Below, in pieces: positions 1-7,870 of a stretch of DNA of 16,324 nucleotides. The translations under genes were made by a program, and so were the position numbers. This DNA comes from an uncultured Eubacteriales bacterium (lineage in GTDB: Bacteria > Bacillota > Clostridia > Oscillospirales > Oscillospiraceae), in contig CAUABY010000021.1 of the NCBI GenBank assembly GCA_958427375.1, positions 1 to 16,324 on the forward strand, written 5' to 3'. The notes under the pieces were generated by a model. That model had not been told where the DNA came from, ran no database searches, and saw only the letters and a list, made by a program, of their open reading frames with translations. Within the stretch, counting starts at the first letter, position 1. Every line of letters begins with the position of its first letter.

Positions 1-92
1 GCATGGGCGTTTTTCTGCCCGTCAAAACCCTGTGTGTCCTTGTCTGCCGATGCTAACGTATAAGCTTTCAACTGAGGAGGTAAATATAAAAA

Positions 93-1031
93 GTGAGGAA
101 CAAGTACAGCGTCAAGCTCAAAACTCTGGTTGAGGAGCACAAGCTCCGCCCCCTGCACACCTCTACCGACTATGAAACCGCCGTTGTGCGCACGTCGGAC
201 GTTAACCGCCCCGCCATGCAGCTTACCGGCTTTTATAATTACTTCGACCCCCACCGCCTGCAGATTATCGGCCGCGTTGAGAGCACCTATCTTGACACGC
301 TCTCCGCTGAGCAGCGGCGCGAGGCCTTTGAGCGCTTCATGCAGTACGACATTGCCGCGCTCGTCATCTGCCACGGCGTCAGCGCCTTTCCGGAGTGCCT
401 TGAGATGGCGGAGAAATACAACCGCAACGTGTTTATAACCGACGAGGACACCTCCGCTTTTCAGGCGGACGTTATAGATTCGCTCCAGCACTATCTCGCC
501 CCGCGCCAGACCGTACACGGCGTGCTGGTGGAGGTATATGGCGAGGGTGTGCTTTTGATGGGCGACAGCGGCATAGGCAAGAGCGAGACCGCGCTTGAGC
601 TTATAAAGCGCGGCCACCGGCTCATAGCCGATGACGCGGTGGAGATTAAGCGCGTTGACCGCAAAACGCTCATAGGCTCTGCGCCGGAGCTCATACGCTA
701 TTATATGGAGCTGCGCGGCATCGGCGTTATCAACGTGCGCCACATCTACGGCGTGGGCGCGGTGAAGCCTGAGGGCAGCATCGACCTTGTGATAAGCCTT
801 GAGCCTTGGGTTGAGGGCAAGGCCTATGACCGCCTCGGCATCATAAACGAGACGGATACCATACTCGGTATAGAGCTGCCGAAAGTGACGGTGCCCGTGC
901 GCCCCGGTCGCAACCTCGCCGTGATTGTGGAGCTTGCCGCAATGAACAACCGCCAGAAGAAGATGGGCTACAACGCCGCAGACGCGCTTGTCGCCGCCCA
1001 TGACAGCGCCATTGACGCGGGCGGATTCTGA
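93..1031 (+). CDS. hprK: HPr kinase/phosphorylase
   Basis: Bifunctional cytoplasmic enzyme that phosphorylates HPr on its regulatory serine and removes the phosphate again, the central switch of carbon catabolite control in Bacillota. The 312-residue length is normal for the family. The N-terminal domain covers roughly residues 1-130. The C-terminal kinase domain carries a P-loop, GDSGIGKS, at 157-164, followed by the DDAVEIKR stretch and the family signature ELRGIGVINV near 206-215. The start is GTG at 93. A strong Shine-Dalgarno GAGGAGG lies at 74-80, but its 12-nt spacing is long. It is the first gene of a co-directional run with murB, rapZ, whiA and dnaE; hprK next to murB/rapZ/whiA is a common clostridial arrangement. 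The assignment rests on clear motif matches. Confidence 0.96.
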   Translation: MRNKYSVKLKTLVEEHKLRPLHTSTDYETAVVRTSDVNRPAMQLTGFYNYFDPHRLQIIGRVESTYLDTLSAEQRREAFERFMQYDIAALVICHGVSAFPECLEMAEKYNRNVFITDEDTSAFQADVIDSLQHYLAPRQTVHGVLVEVYGEGVLLMGDSGIGKSETALELIKRGHRLIADDAVEIKRVDRKTLIGSAPELIRYYMELRGIGVINVRHIYGVGAVKPEGSIDLVISLEPWVEGKAYDRLGIINETDTILGIELPKVTVPVRPGRNLAVIVELAAMNNRQKKMGYNAADALVAAHDSAIDAGGF

Positions 1032-1049
1032 CCGCGCACACCTTTTTTT
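1016..1049 (+). terminator. weak terminator-like hairpin at the end of hprK
   Basis: CGCGG (1016-1020) can pair with CCGCG (1032-1036) across the hprK stop codon, and a run of seven T follows at 1043-1049. The stem is only 5 bp and sits 6 nt from the T-run, so termination would be partial at best. Confidence 0.3.
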
Positions 1050-1061
1050 GATTAATTGGAG

Positions 1062-1083
1062 ATAGTGTGAAAAATCACACTAT
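1062..1083. repeat. perfect palindrome between hprK and murB
   Basis: A 9-bp arm, ATAGTGTGA, is followed by AAAA and its exact reverse complement TCACACTAT. It could be an RNA stem-loop. It could also be a DNA operator: TGTGA-N4-TCACA resembles regulator half-sites, but the spacing matches neither the classical CRP site nor the Bacillus Rex box (both N6). AT-rich TATATATTATT follows at 1081-1091 and could be a -10 region for murB. No T-run follows, so it is not an intrinsic terminator. Confidence 0.6.
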
Positions 1084-1095
1084 ATATTATTAAAA

Positions 1096-1215
1096 CGGCG
1101 TGTCGCTCGCCGCTGAAGCGGCAGCCGCGGCACATGCCGAATAATCTCCATTCAGCCGCGCATGGAGATTTTCATTCCTGTTTGTGCTGCCTATATGCGG
1201 CAGAATGGAGATTAT
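1096..1215 (+). promoter_or_regulatory. structured murB leader with RBS-sequestering helix
   Basis: This gene-free leader folds in mutually exclusive ways. Long helix: 1141-1159 pairs with 1197-1215 in 18 of 19 positions, the exception being one A-A mismatch. It buries the murB Shine-Dalgarno GGAG (1207-1210) and reaches the start codon. Competing structures: AATCTCCAT (1143-1151) pairs perfectly with ATGGAGATT (1162-1170), and CTGCC (1187-1191) pairs with GGCAG (1199-1203); both would break the long helix. Smaller hairpins lie upstream: GCCGC/GCGGC at 1109-1122 (loop TGAA) and CGGC/GCCG at 1128-1139. The pairings are seen in the sequence; a role as a translational switch is inference. A palindromic intergenic repeat is the main alternative. 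Confidence 0.6.
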
Positions 1216-1216
1216 G

Positions 1217-2224
1217 ATGGAAAAACTTGAAAACGCCATACTTGCAATAAAAGAGGCTCTGCCCGGCATGCCGCTGATGGAAAATGAGCCCATGCGCGAG
1301 CGCTGCTCAATGCGCGTGGGCGGGCCAATCCGCGCGCTCGCCGTCCCGTCGAGCCTGACGAGCCTGACAAAGCTCTGCTGCATACTCAAGGAGCACGAGC
1401 TCGCCCCGCTTATGCTCGGCAACTGCACAAACACCGTGTTCCCCGACGAGGGGATGAGCGAGGTTTTTGCCGTGTGTACGGAGAAGCTGACAAAGCTCTT
1501 TCTCCTGCCCTCAGGCTCAATCTATGCCGAGTGCGGCGTGCCGCTGTCGCGCCTTGCGGCCTTCGCCCAGCAAAACGGCCTCACAGGGCTGGAATTTGCC
1601 TCCGGCATACCGGGCACGGTCGGCGGCGGGCTGATGATGAATGCCGGGGCCTACGGCGGCGAGTTGAAGGACGCGGTGGAGAGTGTTGTAAGCTACTACC
1701 TGCCCGAACAGCGCCTATATGAGATTGCGGCGGAAAAGTGCGGGTTTACTTACCGCGGCAGCCTATTTAAGAAGCTCCCAGGCAACGTGATTGTAAGCGC
1801 GGTATTCACCCTTGAAAAGGGTGACAGCGAGGAGATTGCCGCGAAAATGCGCGATTTCAACGAGCGCCGCCGCGACAAGCAGCCGCTCGACCTGCCCTCC
1901 GCCGGCAGCGCCTTCAAGCGCCCGGAGGGGCACTATGCCGCCCAGCTCATTGACGAGGCGGGGCTCAAGGGCTTTGCCATAGGCGGCGCGCAGGTGAGTG
2001 AGAAGCACGCGGGCTTCATCGTAAACACCGGCAGCGCCACCGCGAACGACGTTCACGAGCTTTTGAAGGAGGTGCGCCGCCGCGTATACAAAAGCTCCGG
2101 TGTGCTGCTTGAGCCGGAAATTATACTCTATCCCCCGGACTATAAATTGGAAGACCGCGGCCCGCAGGTGCCGCACAACATAGCCATGCCGAGCGAGACA
2201 TGGACTGAGGACGCAAAGGAATAG
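1217..2224 (+). CDS. murB: UDP-N-acetylenolpyruvoylglucosamine reductase
   Basis: FAD-dependent cytoplasmic enzyme that reduces UDP-GlcNAc-enolpyruvate to UDP-MurNAc with NADPH, an early step of peptidoglycan synthesis. Visible family blocks are the nucleotide-binding stretch GNCTNTVFPDEG (diverged from the usual GNGSN form), SGIPGTVGG followed by MNAGAYGGE, the YRGSLFK block holding the substrate-binding arginine, PSAGSAFKRP with the catalytic serine, IGGAQVSEKHAGFIVN, and the C-terminal LEPEI glutamate. A tail of about 25 residues extends past the usual end. The frame opens at GTG 1184, but GGAG at 1207-1210 supports ATG 1217 (6-nt spacing); ATG 1214 immediately before it is the alternative. 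The stop is 73 bp before rapZ. Translation may be controlled by the leader structure. Confidence 0.93.
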   Translation: MEKLENAILAIKEALPGMPLMENEPMRERCSMRVGGPIRALAVPSSLTSLTKLCCILKEHELAPLMLGNCTNTVFPDEGMSEVFAVCTEKLTKLFLLPSGSIYAECGVPLSRLAAFAQQNGLTGLEFASGIPGTVGGGLMMNAGAYGGELKDAVESVVSYYLPEQRLYEIAAEKCGFTYRGSLFKKLPGNVIVSAVFTLEKGDSEEIAAKMRDFNERRRDKQPLDLPSAGSAFKRPEGHYAAQLIDEAGLKGFAIGGAQVSEKHAGFIVNTGSATANDVHELLKEVRRRVYKSSGVLLEPEIILYPPDYKLEDRGPQVPHNIAMPSETWTEDAKE

Positions 2225-2297
2225 CGCGCGAAGCAAGGCGCGGAAGATAAGGCACAGAGGACAAGGCGCTCAAGGGCGGCGCCGCTGAGGTGAGACG

Positions 2298-3155
2298 ATG
2301 GATTTTTTGATAATAACGGGGCTTTCCGGCGCGGGCAAGAGCCGCGCGGCGGACGTGCTGGAGGATTTGGACTACTACTGCGTGGACAACATGCCGGTGG
2401 CGCTGATGCCGCGCTTTGCGGAGCTTTGCATTGCGACAAAGGGCCGCTATGAGCGCGTGGCGCTCGTTACGGACGTGCGCGAGAAAGACGGCTTCGGCGA
2501 GCTTTTGGCAACGCTTGACCAGCTAAACGCCATGGAGTGCAACTGCCGCATCCTCTATATGGACGCGGACGAGGCCACGCTCGTAAAGCGCTACAAGGAG
2601 ACGCGCCGCCGCCACCCGCTCCAGCAGCGCGGCGGCACCATTGAGGACGCGATTGCGCGCGAAAAGGAGCTTTTAACCCCCATCCGCGAGCGCGCTGACG
2701 TTATCGTCAACAGCTCCGCGCTCACGCTCGGCATGCTGCAAAGCAGGCTCTTCACGCTCTTCGCCGGGGCGGGGAGGAAGCGCGAGATTGACGTGACTGT
2801 GATGAGCTTCGGCTTCAAGCACGGCATACCCATGGACGCGGATTTGGTGTTTGACGCGCGCTTCCTGCCAAACCCCTACTATGTGGAGGATCTGCGGCCG
2901 CTGTGCGGGCTGGACAGGCCCGTGTTCGAGTTCGTGTTCAGTTATCAGCAGACGCGCCAGTTCATGGAGAAGCTTGAGGATTTGACGGACTTCCTGCTCC
3001 CGCTCTATATCGAGGAGGGCAAGCTCTCCCTGACCATCGCCATCGGCTGCACGGGCGGGCACCACCGCAGTGTGGCAATCGCCTCCGCGCTCAACGACTA
3101 TCTCAACGCCAAGGGCGTAAACTCCGTGAACATAAACCGCGACGTGGACAAGTAA
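2298..3155 (+). CDS. rapZ: RNase adapter / nucleotide-binding protein RapZ (YvcJ family)
   Basis: P-loop NTP-binding protein of the RapZ/YvcJ family. In E. coli RapZ senses glucosamine-6-phosphate status and directs decay of the GlmZ small RNA. In Bacillota the homologue YvcJ binds and hydrolyses nucleotides, and its target is less clear. The 285-residue product has a Walker A motif, GLSGAGKS, at residues 8-15, then LEDLDYYCVDNMP. In the middle are YMDADEATLVKRYKETRRRHPL and the SSALTLGML region. The conserved C-terminal domain includes FGFKHGIPMDADLVFDARFLPNPYY and IGCTGGHHRSV. The ATG at 2298 has TGAGGTGAG just upstream. It lies 73 bp after murB and 54 bp before whiA, with no yvcK between. 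Confidence 0.94.
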   Translation: MDFLIITGLSGAGKSRAADVLEDLDYYCVDNMPVALMPRFAELCIATKGRYERVALVTDVREKDGFGELLATLDQLNAMECNCRILYMDADEATLVKRYKETRRRHPLQQRGGTIEDAIAREKELLTPIRERADVIVNSSALTLGMLQSRLFTLFAGAGRKREIDVTVMSFGFKHGIPMDADLVFDARFLPNPYYVEDLRPLCGLDRPVFEFVFSYQQTRQFMEKLEDLTDFLLPLYIEEGKLSLTIAIGCTGGHHRSVAIASALNDYLNAKGVNSVNINRDVDK

Positions 3156-3187
3156 AGGACCCCGCCCCCCTTTTACCCGCCGGATAC

Positions 3188-3206
3188 GCGGCAGAATGGA
3201 GAATAT
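3188..3206 (+). repeat. whiA leader copy of a sequence shared with murB
   Basis: GCGGCAGAATGGAGA at 3188-3202 is identical to 1197-1211 upstream of murB, and the next few bases are similar. In both places it supplies the Shine-Dalgarno GGAG. The whiA copy lacks an upstream complementary strand, so only the murB copy can form the long sequestering helix. A short hairpin (GCCG 3179-3182 with CGGC 3189-3192) is possible here. Confidence 0.6.
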
Positions 3207-3209
3207 CAT

Positions 3210-4121
3210 ATGTCTTTTTCATCCGACGCGAAGGCAGAGCTCTGCCACGCCAAACCCGATAAAAAATGCGACGCCATAGCGGAGTGCTATGGCGTGCTCA
3301 TGTACTGCAACACCTTCTCCCCCACGGGCATCAAAATAATAACCGCGAGCGAGGCCTTTGCCGCGCGGCTGCCAAGGCTGTGGAAGCGGGCGTTCTCGCT
3401 CAGCTTTGACGAGCTTCCGGCGGAGGGCGCGGCGGGCAAGCGCAGCTTTGCCGTGAAAGCCCCTGACAAGCTGAAAAAAATACTTGAGACCTACGGCGCG
3501 GAGATTGACGGGCTCATCTCCCACCATATAAATTACGGCGTTTTGGAGGAGGACTGCTGCCGCACGGCCTTTGTGCGCGGCGCTTTCCTCGCGGGGGGCA
3601 GCGTAACTGACCCCGAAAAGCGCTATCACCTGGAGCTCGCCACCTCGCATCACAGCGTGAGCCGGGAGCTGTTCTCCATGCTTTTGGACATGGGCTTCTC
3701 CCCGCGTGAGACACAGCGCGGCGGCAACAGCGTGCTGTATTTTAAACAGGCCGACGCGATAGCGGACTTTTTCACCACCATCGGCGCGCCCTCCACCGCC
3801 ATGAACATTATGACCGCCAAGGTGGAAAAGGAGATGCGCAACACCGTAACCCGCCAGATAAACTGCGACTCCGCCAACGCCGACAAAACCGTGCTCGCCG
3901 CCGAGCAGCAGCTCAAGGCCATCCGCTATTTCGCGCGCGAATACGGGCTTGACTCTCTGCCGGAGCCGCTGAAGGACGCGGCGCTTCTGCGCATCACGAA
4001 CCCGGAGGCGAGCCTTGCCGACCTCGCGCTGCTGTCAAACCCGCCGGTGACAAAAAGCTGCCTGAGCCACAGGCTGAAAAAAATCATAAGCTATATGCCC
4101 GCTGAAATTGACGAGCGCTGA
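3210..4121 (+). CDS. whiA: DNA-binding protein WhiA
   Basis: DNA-binding protein widespread in Gram-positive bacteria: a sporulation regulator in Streptomyces, and in Bacillus linked to cell division and chromosome segregation. The 303-residue product has the family's two parts. The N-terminal LAGLIDADG-endonuclease-like region includes RGAFLAGGSVTDPEKRYHLE, without an evident catalytic acid pair. The C-terminal helix-turn-helix region is near 265-295 (LADLALLSNPPVTKSCLSHRLKKI). The NADKTV segment and the QLKAIRY stretch also fit the family. The ATG at 3210 has GGAG 8 nt upstream, in a sequence shared with the murB leader. It follows rapZ directly, where many relatives carry yvcK. Confidence 0.94.
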   Translation: MSFSSDAKAELCHAKPDKKCDAIAECYGVLMYCNTFSPTGIKIITASEAFAARLPRLWKRAFSLSFDELPAEGAAGKRSFAVKAPDKLKKILETYGAEIDGLISHHINYGVLEEDCCRTAFVRGAFLAGGSVTDPEKRYHLELATSHHSVSRELFSMLLDMGFSPRETQRGGNSVLYFKQADAIADFFTTIGAPSTAMNIMTAKVEKEMRNTVTRQINCDSANADKTVLAAEQQLKAIRYFAREYGLDSLPEPLKDAALLRITNPEASLADLALLSNPPVTKSCLSHRLKKIISYMPAEIDER

Positions 4122-4168
4122 ACGCACACCGTCTTTTGCGGAGCAAACAAAGAACCACAGTAATCAAC

Positions 4169-4258
4169 CCAAATTGAAGCCCGGCAGGGCGGGTTCAATT
4201 TGGAAAGGAAAAACGATACTGCCGGTCAATTGGCCGCTGCTCGCAGCAGCCAATGACC
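4169..4258 (+). promoter_or_regulatory. two stem-loops in the whiA-dnaE gap
   Basis: The 169-bp gap holds two inverted repeats. First, CCAAATTGAA (4169-4178) is perfectly complementary to TTCAATTTGG (4194-4203) around a GC-rich 15-nt loop that can itself pair. Second, GCTGCT (4236-4241) pairs with AGCAGC (4245-4250) over a CGC loop. It extends outward through G4232-T4231-T4230-A4229 with C4251-T4254 and GGTC (4224-4227) with GACC (4255-4258), leaving small bulges. Neither is followed directly by a strong T-run. They may attenuate or stabilise the dnaE message; the function is not known. Confidence 0.55.
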
Positions 4259-4290
4259 TCACGGTGTTGTTTTGACGCGGAGGATAAAAA

Positions 4291-7200
4291 ATGAGCTTTG
4301 TCCATCTACATGTGCATACCGAATACTCGCTTCTGGACGGCGCCTGCCGCATTGACAAGGTGGCCGAGTCCGCGCGCGACATGGGTCAGACCGCGCTTGC
4401 CATCACCGACCACGGTGTTATGTACGGCGCTGTCAACTTCTACCGCGCCTGCAAGGCCGCGGGCATCAAGCCCATCATCGGCTGTGAGGTGTACGTCGCG
4501 CCGCGCTCGCGCTTTGACAGGGAGCACGGGGTTGACAACGACTACTCCCACCTCATTCTGCTCTGCCGCAACGAGACGGGCTACAAAAACCTCTGCTATC
4601 TTGAGAGCATGGCCTTTGTCGAGGGCTTTTACATCAAGCCGCGCATCGACTGGGAGCTGCTGCACGAGCACGCCGAGGGGCTGATTTGTCTCTCCGGCTG
4701 TCTCGCGGGCGAAATCCCGCAGAAGCTTATCAACGGCGACGTGAACACCGCGCGCCAGCGCGCCCTTGAGCTGCGCGAGCTCTTCGGCGAGGACAATTTC
4801 TACTTAGAAATCCAGAACCACGGCATCCGCGAGGAGGCGCGCGCCGCCGAGATGCTCATTGCCCTGCACAAGGAGACCGGCATCCCCCTCGTTTTGACAA
4901 ACGACGCGCACTATATAGAGAAGAAGGACGCCTATTATCAGGACGTTTTGATGTGCATACAGACCGGCAAAACCGTTGACTCGCCGATGCGTATGCGTTT
5001 TGAGACGAACGAGCTCTACCTCAAGAGCGAGGCGGAGATGCGCGCGCTCTTCCCCGACTGGCAGGAGGCCGCCGACAACACCGTGAAGATTGCCGAGCGC
5101 TGCAATTATGACTTCACCTTTGGCCACTACTACCTGCCGCGCTTCAAGCTGCCTGAGGGCGAGAACGACAGCTATGAGTACCTGAAAAAGCTCTGCGAGC
5201 GCGGCTTTGCCGAGCGCTACCCCGCAAGCCCGGAGGTACACGCCCAGCTTGAGTACGAGCTGAGCATGATTGAGAAGATGGGCTTTGTCGACTACTTTCT
5301 CATAGTGTCGGACTTCATCGGCTTTGCCAAGCGCAGCGGCATCCCGGTCGGCCCCGGCCGCGGCAGCGCGGCGGGCTCGGTCGTGTCCTACTGCCTGCAT
5401 ATAACCGATGTTGACCCCATCAAATACAGCCTCTTCTTTGAGCGCTTTCTGAATCCTGAGCGCGTGTCCATGCCCGATATCGACGTGGACTTCTGCGTCA
5501 ACCGCCGCGGCGAGGTCATAGACTATGTAAAAAAGCTCTATGGCGAGGACCACGTGGCGCAGATTGTCACCTTCGGCACCATGGCCGCGCGAAACGCCGT
5601 GCGCGACGTCGGCCGCGCGCTGGACGTGAGCTATGCCGAGACGGACGCCGTGGCAAAGCAGGTGCCCTCCGGCCCCGGCGCGCTGAACATCACCCTTGAC
5701 GAGGCGCTCAAGCTCTCCAAGCCCCTGCGCGAGATGTACGAGAGCGACGAGACCCTGAAGCGGCTTATCGACGTGGCGCGCGCGCTTGAGGGCATGCCAC
5801 GCCACGCCTCTACCCATGCTGCCGGTGTTGTCATCACGGAAAGGCCCGTGTATGAGTACGTGCCGCTGGCGAAAAACGACGAGTCCGTTGTCTGTCAGTA
5901 CCCGATGACGACACTGGAGGAGCTTGGGCTTTTGAAGATGGACTTTCTCGCCCTGCGAAATCTCACGGTACTTGATGACGCGGTTAAGCTCGTGCAGAGG
6001 GAGCGGCCCGATTTCAAAATTGAGGACGCGCCGGAGGACGACAAGCCCACCTATGAGATGCTTGCCGCTGGGCACACCAGCGGTGTGTTCCAGCTTGAAA
6101 GCACCGGCATGACAGGCGTCTGCGTGGGGCTTAAGCCCAAGAGCATTGAGGACATCACCGCTCTCATCGCGCTCTACCGCCCCGGCCCCATGGACAGCAT
6201 CCCCCGCTTTTTGGAGTGCTCCGTCCACCCGGAGAAGGTCTCATACAAGCACCCGCTTTTAAAGCCCATACTCTCCGTCACCTATGGCTGCATAGTGTAT
6301 CAGGAGCAGGTTATTGAGATTTTCCGCCGCCTCGCGGGCTTCTCGCTCGGTCAGGCGGATATGATACGCCGCGCCATGTCCAAGAAAAAGCACGCCGTCA
6401 TCGACGCCGAGCGCGTCGCCTTCATCCACGGCGACCCCGCGCGCGGCATCGCGGGCGCGGTGGCAAACGGTGTGGACGAGAAAACCGCGAACGACATTTA
6501 CGACGAGATTTTAGACTTCGCAAGCTATGCCTTCAACAAGGCGCACGCTGTGTGCTATGCCGTGGTAGCCTACCGCACGGCCTACATGAAGCGCCACTAC
6601 CCGCAGCAGTATATGGCGGCGCTTCTGACCTCCGTGCTCGACAACAGCCCCAAGGTCGCGGAGTACATCGCGGAGTGCCGGGAAATGGGCATAACGCTGC
6701 TGCCGCCGGATGTGAACGAGTCCGGCGCGAACTTCACCGTTGCCGGGGAAAATCTGCGCTATGGCCTTGTCGCCATAAAGGGCATAGGCTGGGGCGCAAT
6801 CAACAGCATGGTGGCTGAGCGCGAAGCAAACGGCGTGTTTTTGAGCTTTGAGGACTTCTGCCGCCGCATGACCGGCAAGGATTTGAACCGCCGCGCGGTC
6901 GAAAATCTTATCAAGGCAGGCGCTTTTGACTCCATGGGCTATAAGCGCCGGGCCCTGCTGCAGGTCTGCGCCGCCGTGCTCGACAGCCTCAGCCGCGCCG
7001 CGAAAAACAACGTCTCCGGGCAGATGGACATGTTCGGCTTTGAGGAGGAGGCGGGTCTGCCCAACCCCGAATCCATACCCATTCCGGATATTGAGGAATA
7101 CAGCGCGCAGGAGAAAATGGCCATGGAGAAGGAGACGACCGGCCTCTATCTCACCGGGCACCCGATGGATGAGTACCGGGACGCCGTGCGCAAGATAGGT

Positions 7201-7803
7201 GCCGCGGCAATCGGCGCCGTGATGGCGGACTTTGCCGAGAGCGGCGAGCCGGCAAGCTTCTCCGACGGGCAGTATATCACCGTGGCGGGCGTTGTCGCCG
7301 CCGTAAAGACGCGCCCCACCAAGAACAACTCGCTTATGAGCTACATCACCCTTGAGGATGACACCGGCACCATGGAGCTTATCGCTTTCCAGCGCGTTCT
7401 TGACCAGAGCGGACAGTATGTGCGCGACAACGCCGCGCTCATCGTGCGCGGGCGCATCTCCGTGCGCGACGAGAAGGAGCCGCAGCTCATGGTGGACACC
7501 ATCCGCCCCATATCGGACGCGAACGCCATGCGCCAGGGCGCGCCGGGCGGCGCGGGGAACGCGCGCAGCACCGCCGACGGCGCGGCGGACGCGGCGCGCA
7601 AGCTCTGGGTCAAGCTCCCCTCGGCGCAGGACAAGCGCCTGCACCGCATTGAGCTGATATTGACGATGTTCCCCGGCTCACAGCAGCTTATAATCTACTG
7701 CGAGCAGGAGAAAAAGAAGCTCGCCGCGCACTGTCAAATCCACGAGCTTCTGATTGAAGAGCTCTGTGAAATGCTCGGCGAGGCGAACGTGGTGGTAAAA
7801 TAG
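4291..7803 (+). CDS. dnaE: DNA polymerase III alpha subunit (DnaE)
   Basis: Family C replicative polymerase subunit. In Bacillota DnaE extends primers beside PolC, and in some lineages also acts in repair. The 1170-residue length is typical of the E. coli-like DnaE type. An N-terminal PHP domain (about 1-210) begins HLHVHTEYSLLDGA and also keeps ITDHG, GCEVYV, SHLILL and TNDAHY, so its metal ligands look intact. The polymerase core has GPGRGSAAGS at 354-363 and the catalytic acid motif PDIDVDF at 395-401. A helix-hairpin-helix-like stretch, AIKGIGWGAI, lies near 828-837, and an OB-fold follows from about 995 (ITVAGVVAAVKTRPT, LEDDTG). The ATG at 4291 has GGAGG 7 nt upstream. It is the last gene of the run. 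Confidence 0.97.
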   Translation: MSFVHLHVHTEYSLLDGACRIDKVAESARDMGQTALAITDHGVMYGAVNFYRACKAAGIKPIIGCEVYVAPRSRFDREHGVDNDYSHLILLCRNETGYKNLCYLESMAFVEGFYIKPRIDWELLHEHAEGLICLSGCLAGEIPQKLINGDVNTARQRALELRELFGEDNFYLEIQNHGIREEARAAEMLIALHKETGIPLVLTNDAHYIEKKDAYYQDVLMCIQTGKTVDSPMRMRFETNELYLKSEAEMRALFPDWQEAADNTVKIAERCNYDFTFGHYYLPRFKLPEGENDSYEYLKKLCERGFAERYPASPEVHAQLEYELSMIEKMGFVDYFLIVSDFIGFAKRSGIPVGPGRGSAAGSVVSYCLHITDVDPIKYSLFFERFLNPERVSMPDIDVDFCVNRRGEVIDYVKKLYGEDHVAQIVTFGTMAARNAVRDVGRALDVSYAETDAVAKQVPSGPGALNITLDEALKLSKPLREMYESDETLKRLIDVARALEGMPRHASTHAAGVVITERPVYEYVPLAKNDESVVCQYPMTTLEELGLLKMDFLALRNLTVLDDAVKLVQRERPDFKIEDAPEDDKPTYEMLAAGHTSGVFQLESTGMTGVCVGLKPKSIEDITALIALYRPGPMDSIPRFLECSVHPEKVSYKHPLLKPILSVTYGCIVYQEQVIEIFRRLAGFSLGQADMIRRAMSKKKHAVIDAERVAFIHGDPARGIAGAVANGVDEKTANDIYDEILDFASYAFNKAHAVCYAVVAYRTAYMKRHYPQQYMAALLTSVLDNSPKVAEYIAECREMGITLLPPDVNESGANFTVAGENLRYGLVAIKGIGWGAINSMVAEREANGVFLSFEDFCRRMTGKDLNRRAVENLIKAGAFDSMGYKRRALLQVCAAVLDSLSRAAKNNVSGQMDMFGFEEEAGLPNPESIPIPDIEEYSAQEKMAMEKETTGLYLTGHPMDEYRDAVRKIGAAAIGAVMADFAESGEPASFSDGQYITVAGVVAAVKTRPTKNNSLMSYITLEDDTGTMELIAFQRVLDQSGQYVRDNAALIVRGRISVRDEKEPQLMVDTIRPISDANAMRQGAPGGAGNARSTADGAADAARKLWVKLPSAQDKRLHRIELILTMFPGSQQLIIYCEQEKKKLAAHCQIHELLIEELCEMLGEANVVVK

Positions 7804-7821
7804 GTAATAATTGAACGAAAC

Positions 7822-7861
7822 AGCCCCGGCGGACTTTATCAGTCTGCCGGGGCTTTGTCTT
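7822..7861. terminator. strong bidirectional terminator between dnaE and the dehydrogenase
   Basis: A 14-bp stem (7822-7835 with 7841-7854, one G-T pair) has a TTATC loop and is followed by TTGTCTTT for the + strand. The reverse strand gives the same stem followed by a T-rich stretch (TTTCGTTCAA). It separates convergent genes whose stop codons are 67 bp apart. Confidence 0.9.
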
Positions 7862-7870
7862 TAGCTTAAA

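Noticed and set aside
40..64. Promoter for hprK (TTGTCT and TATAAG)
   Set aside because: The spacing is only 13 bp, too short for a normal sigma-A promoter. The upstream context is cut off, so the true promoter may lie outside the window.
1184..1216. GTG 1184 as the murB start
   Set aside because: It lacks a Shine-Dalgarno and would place the structured leader inside the coding region; GGAG at 1207 points to ATG 1217 or 1214.
4804..6228. A 474-codon minus-strand frame
   Set aside because: It lies wholly inside dnaE, whose polymerase motifs are unmistakable; it has no recognisable domain.
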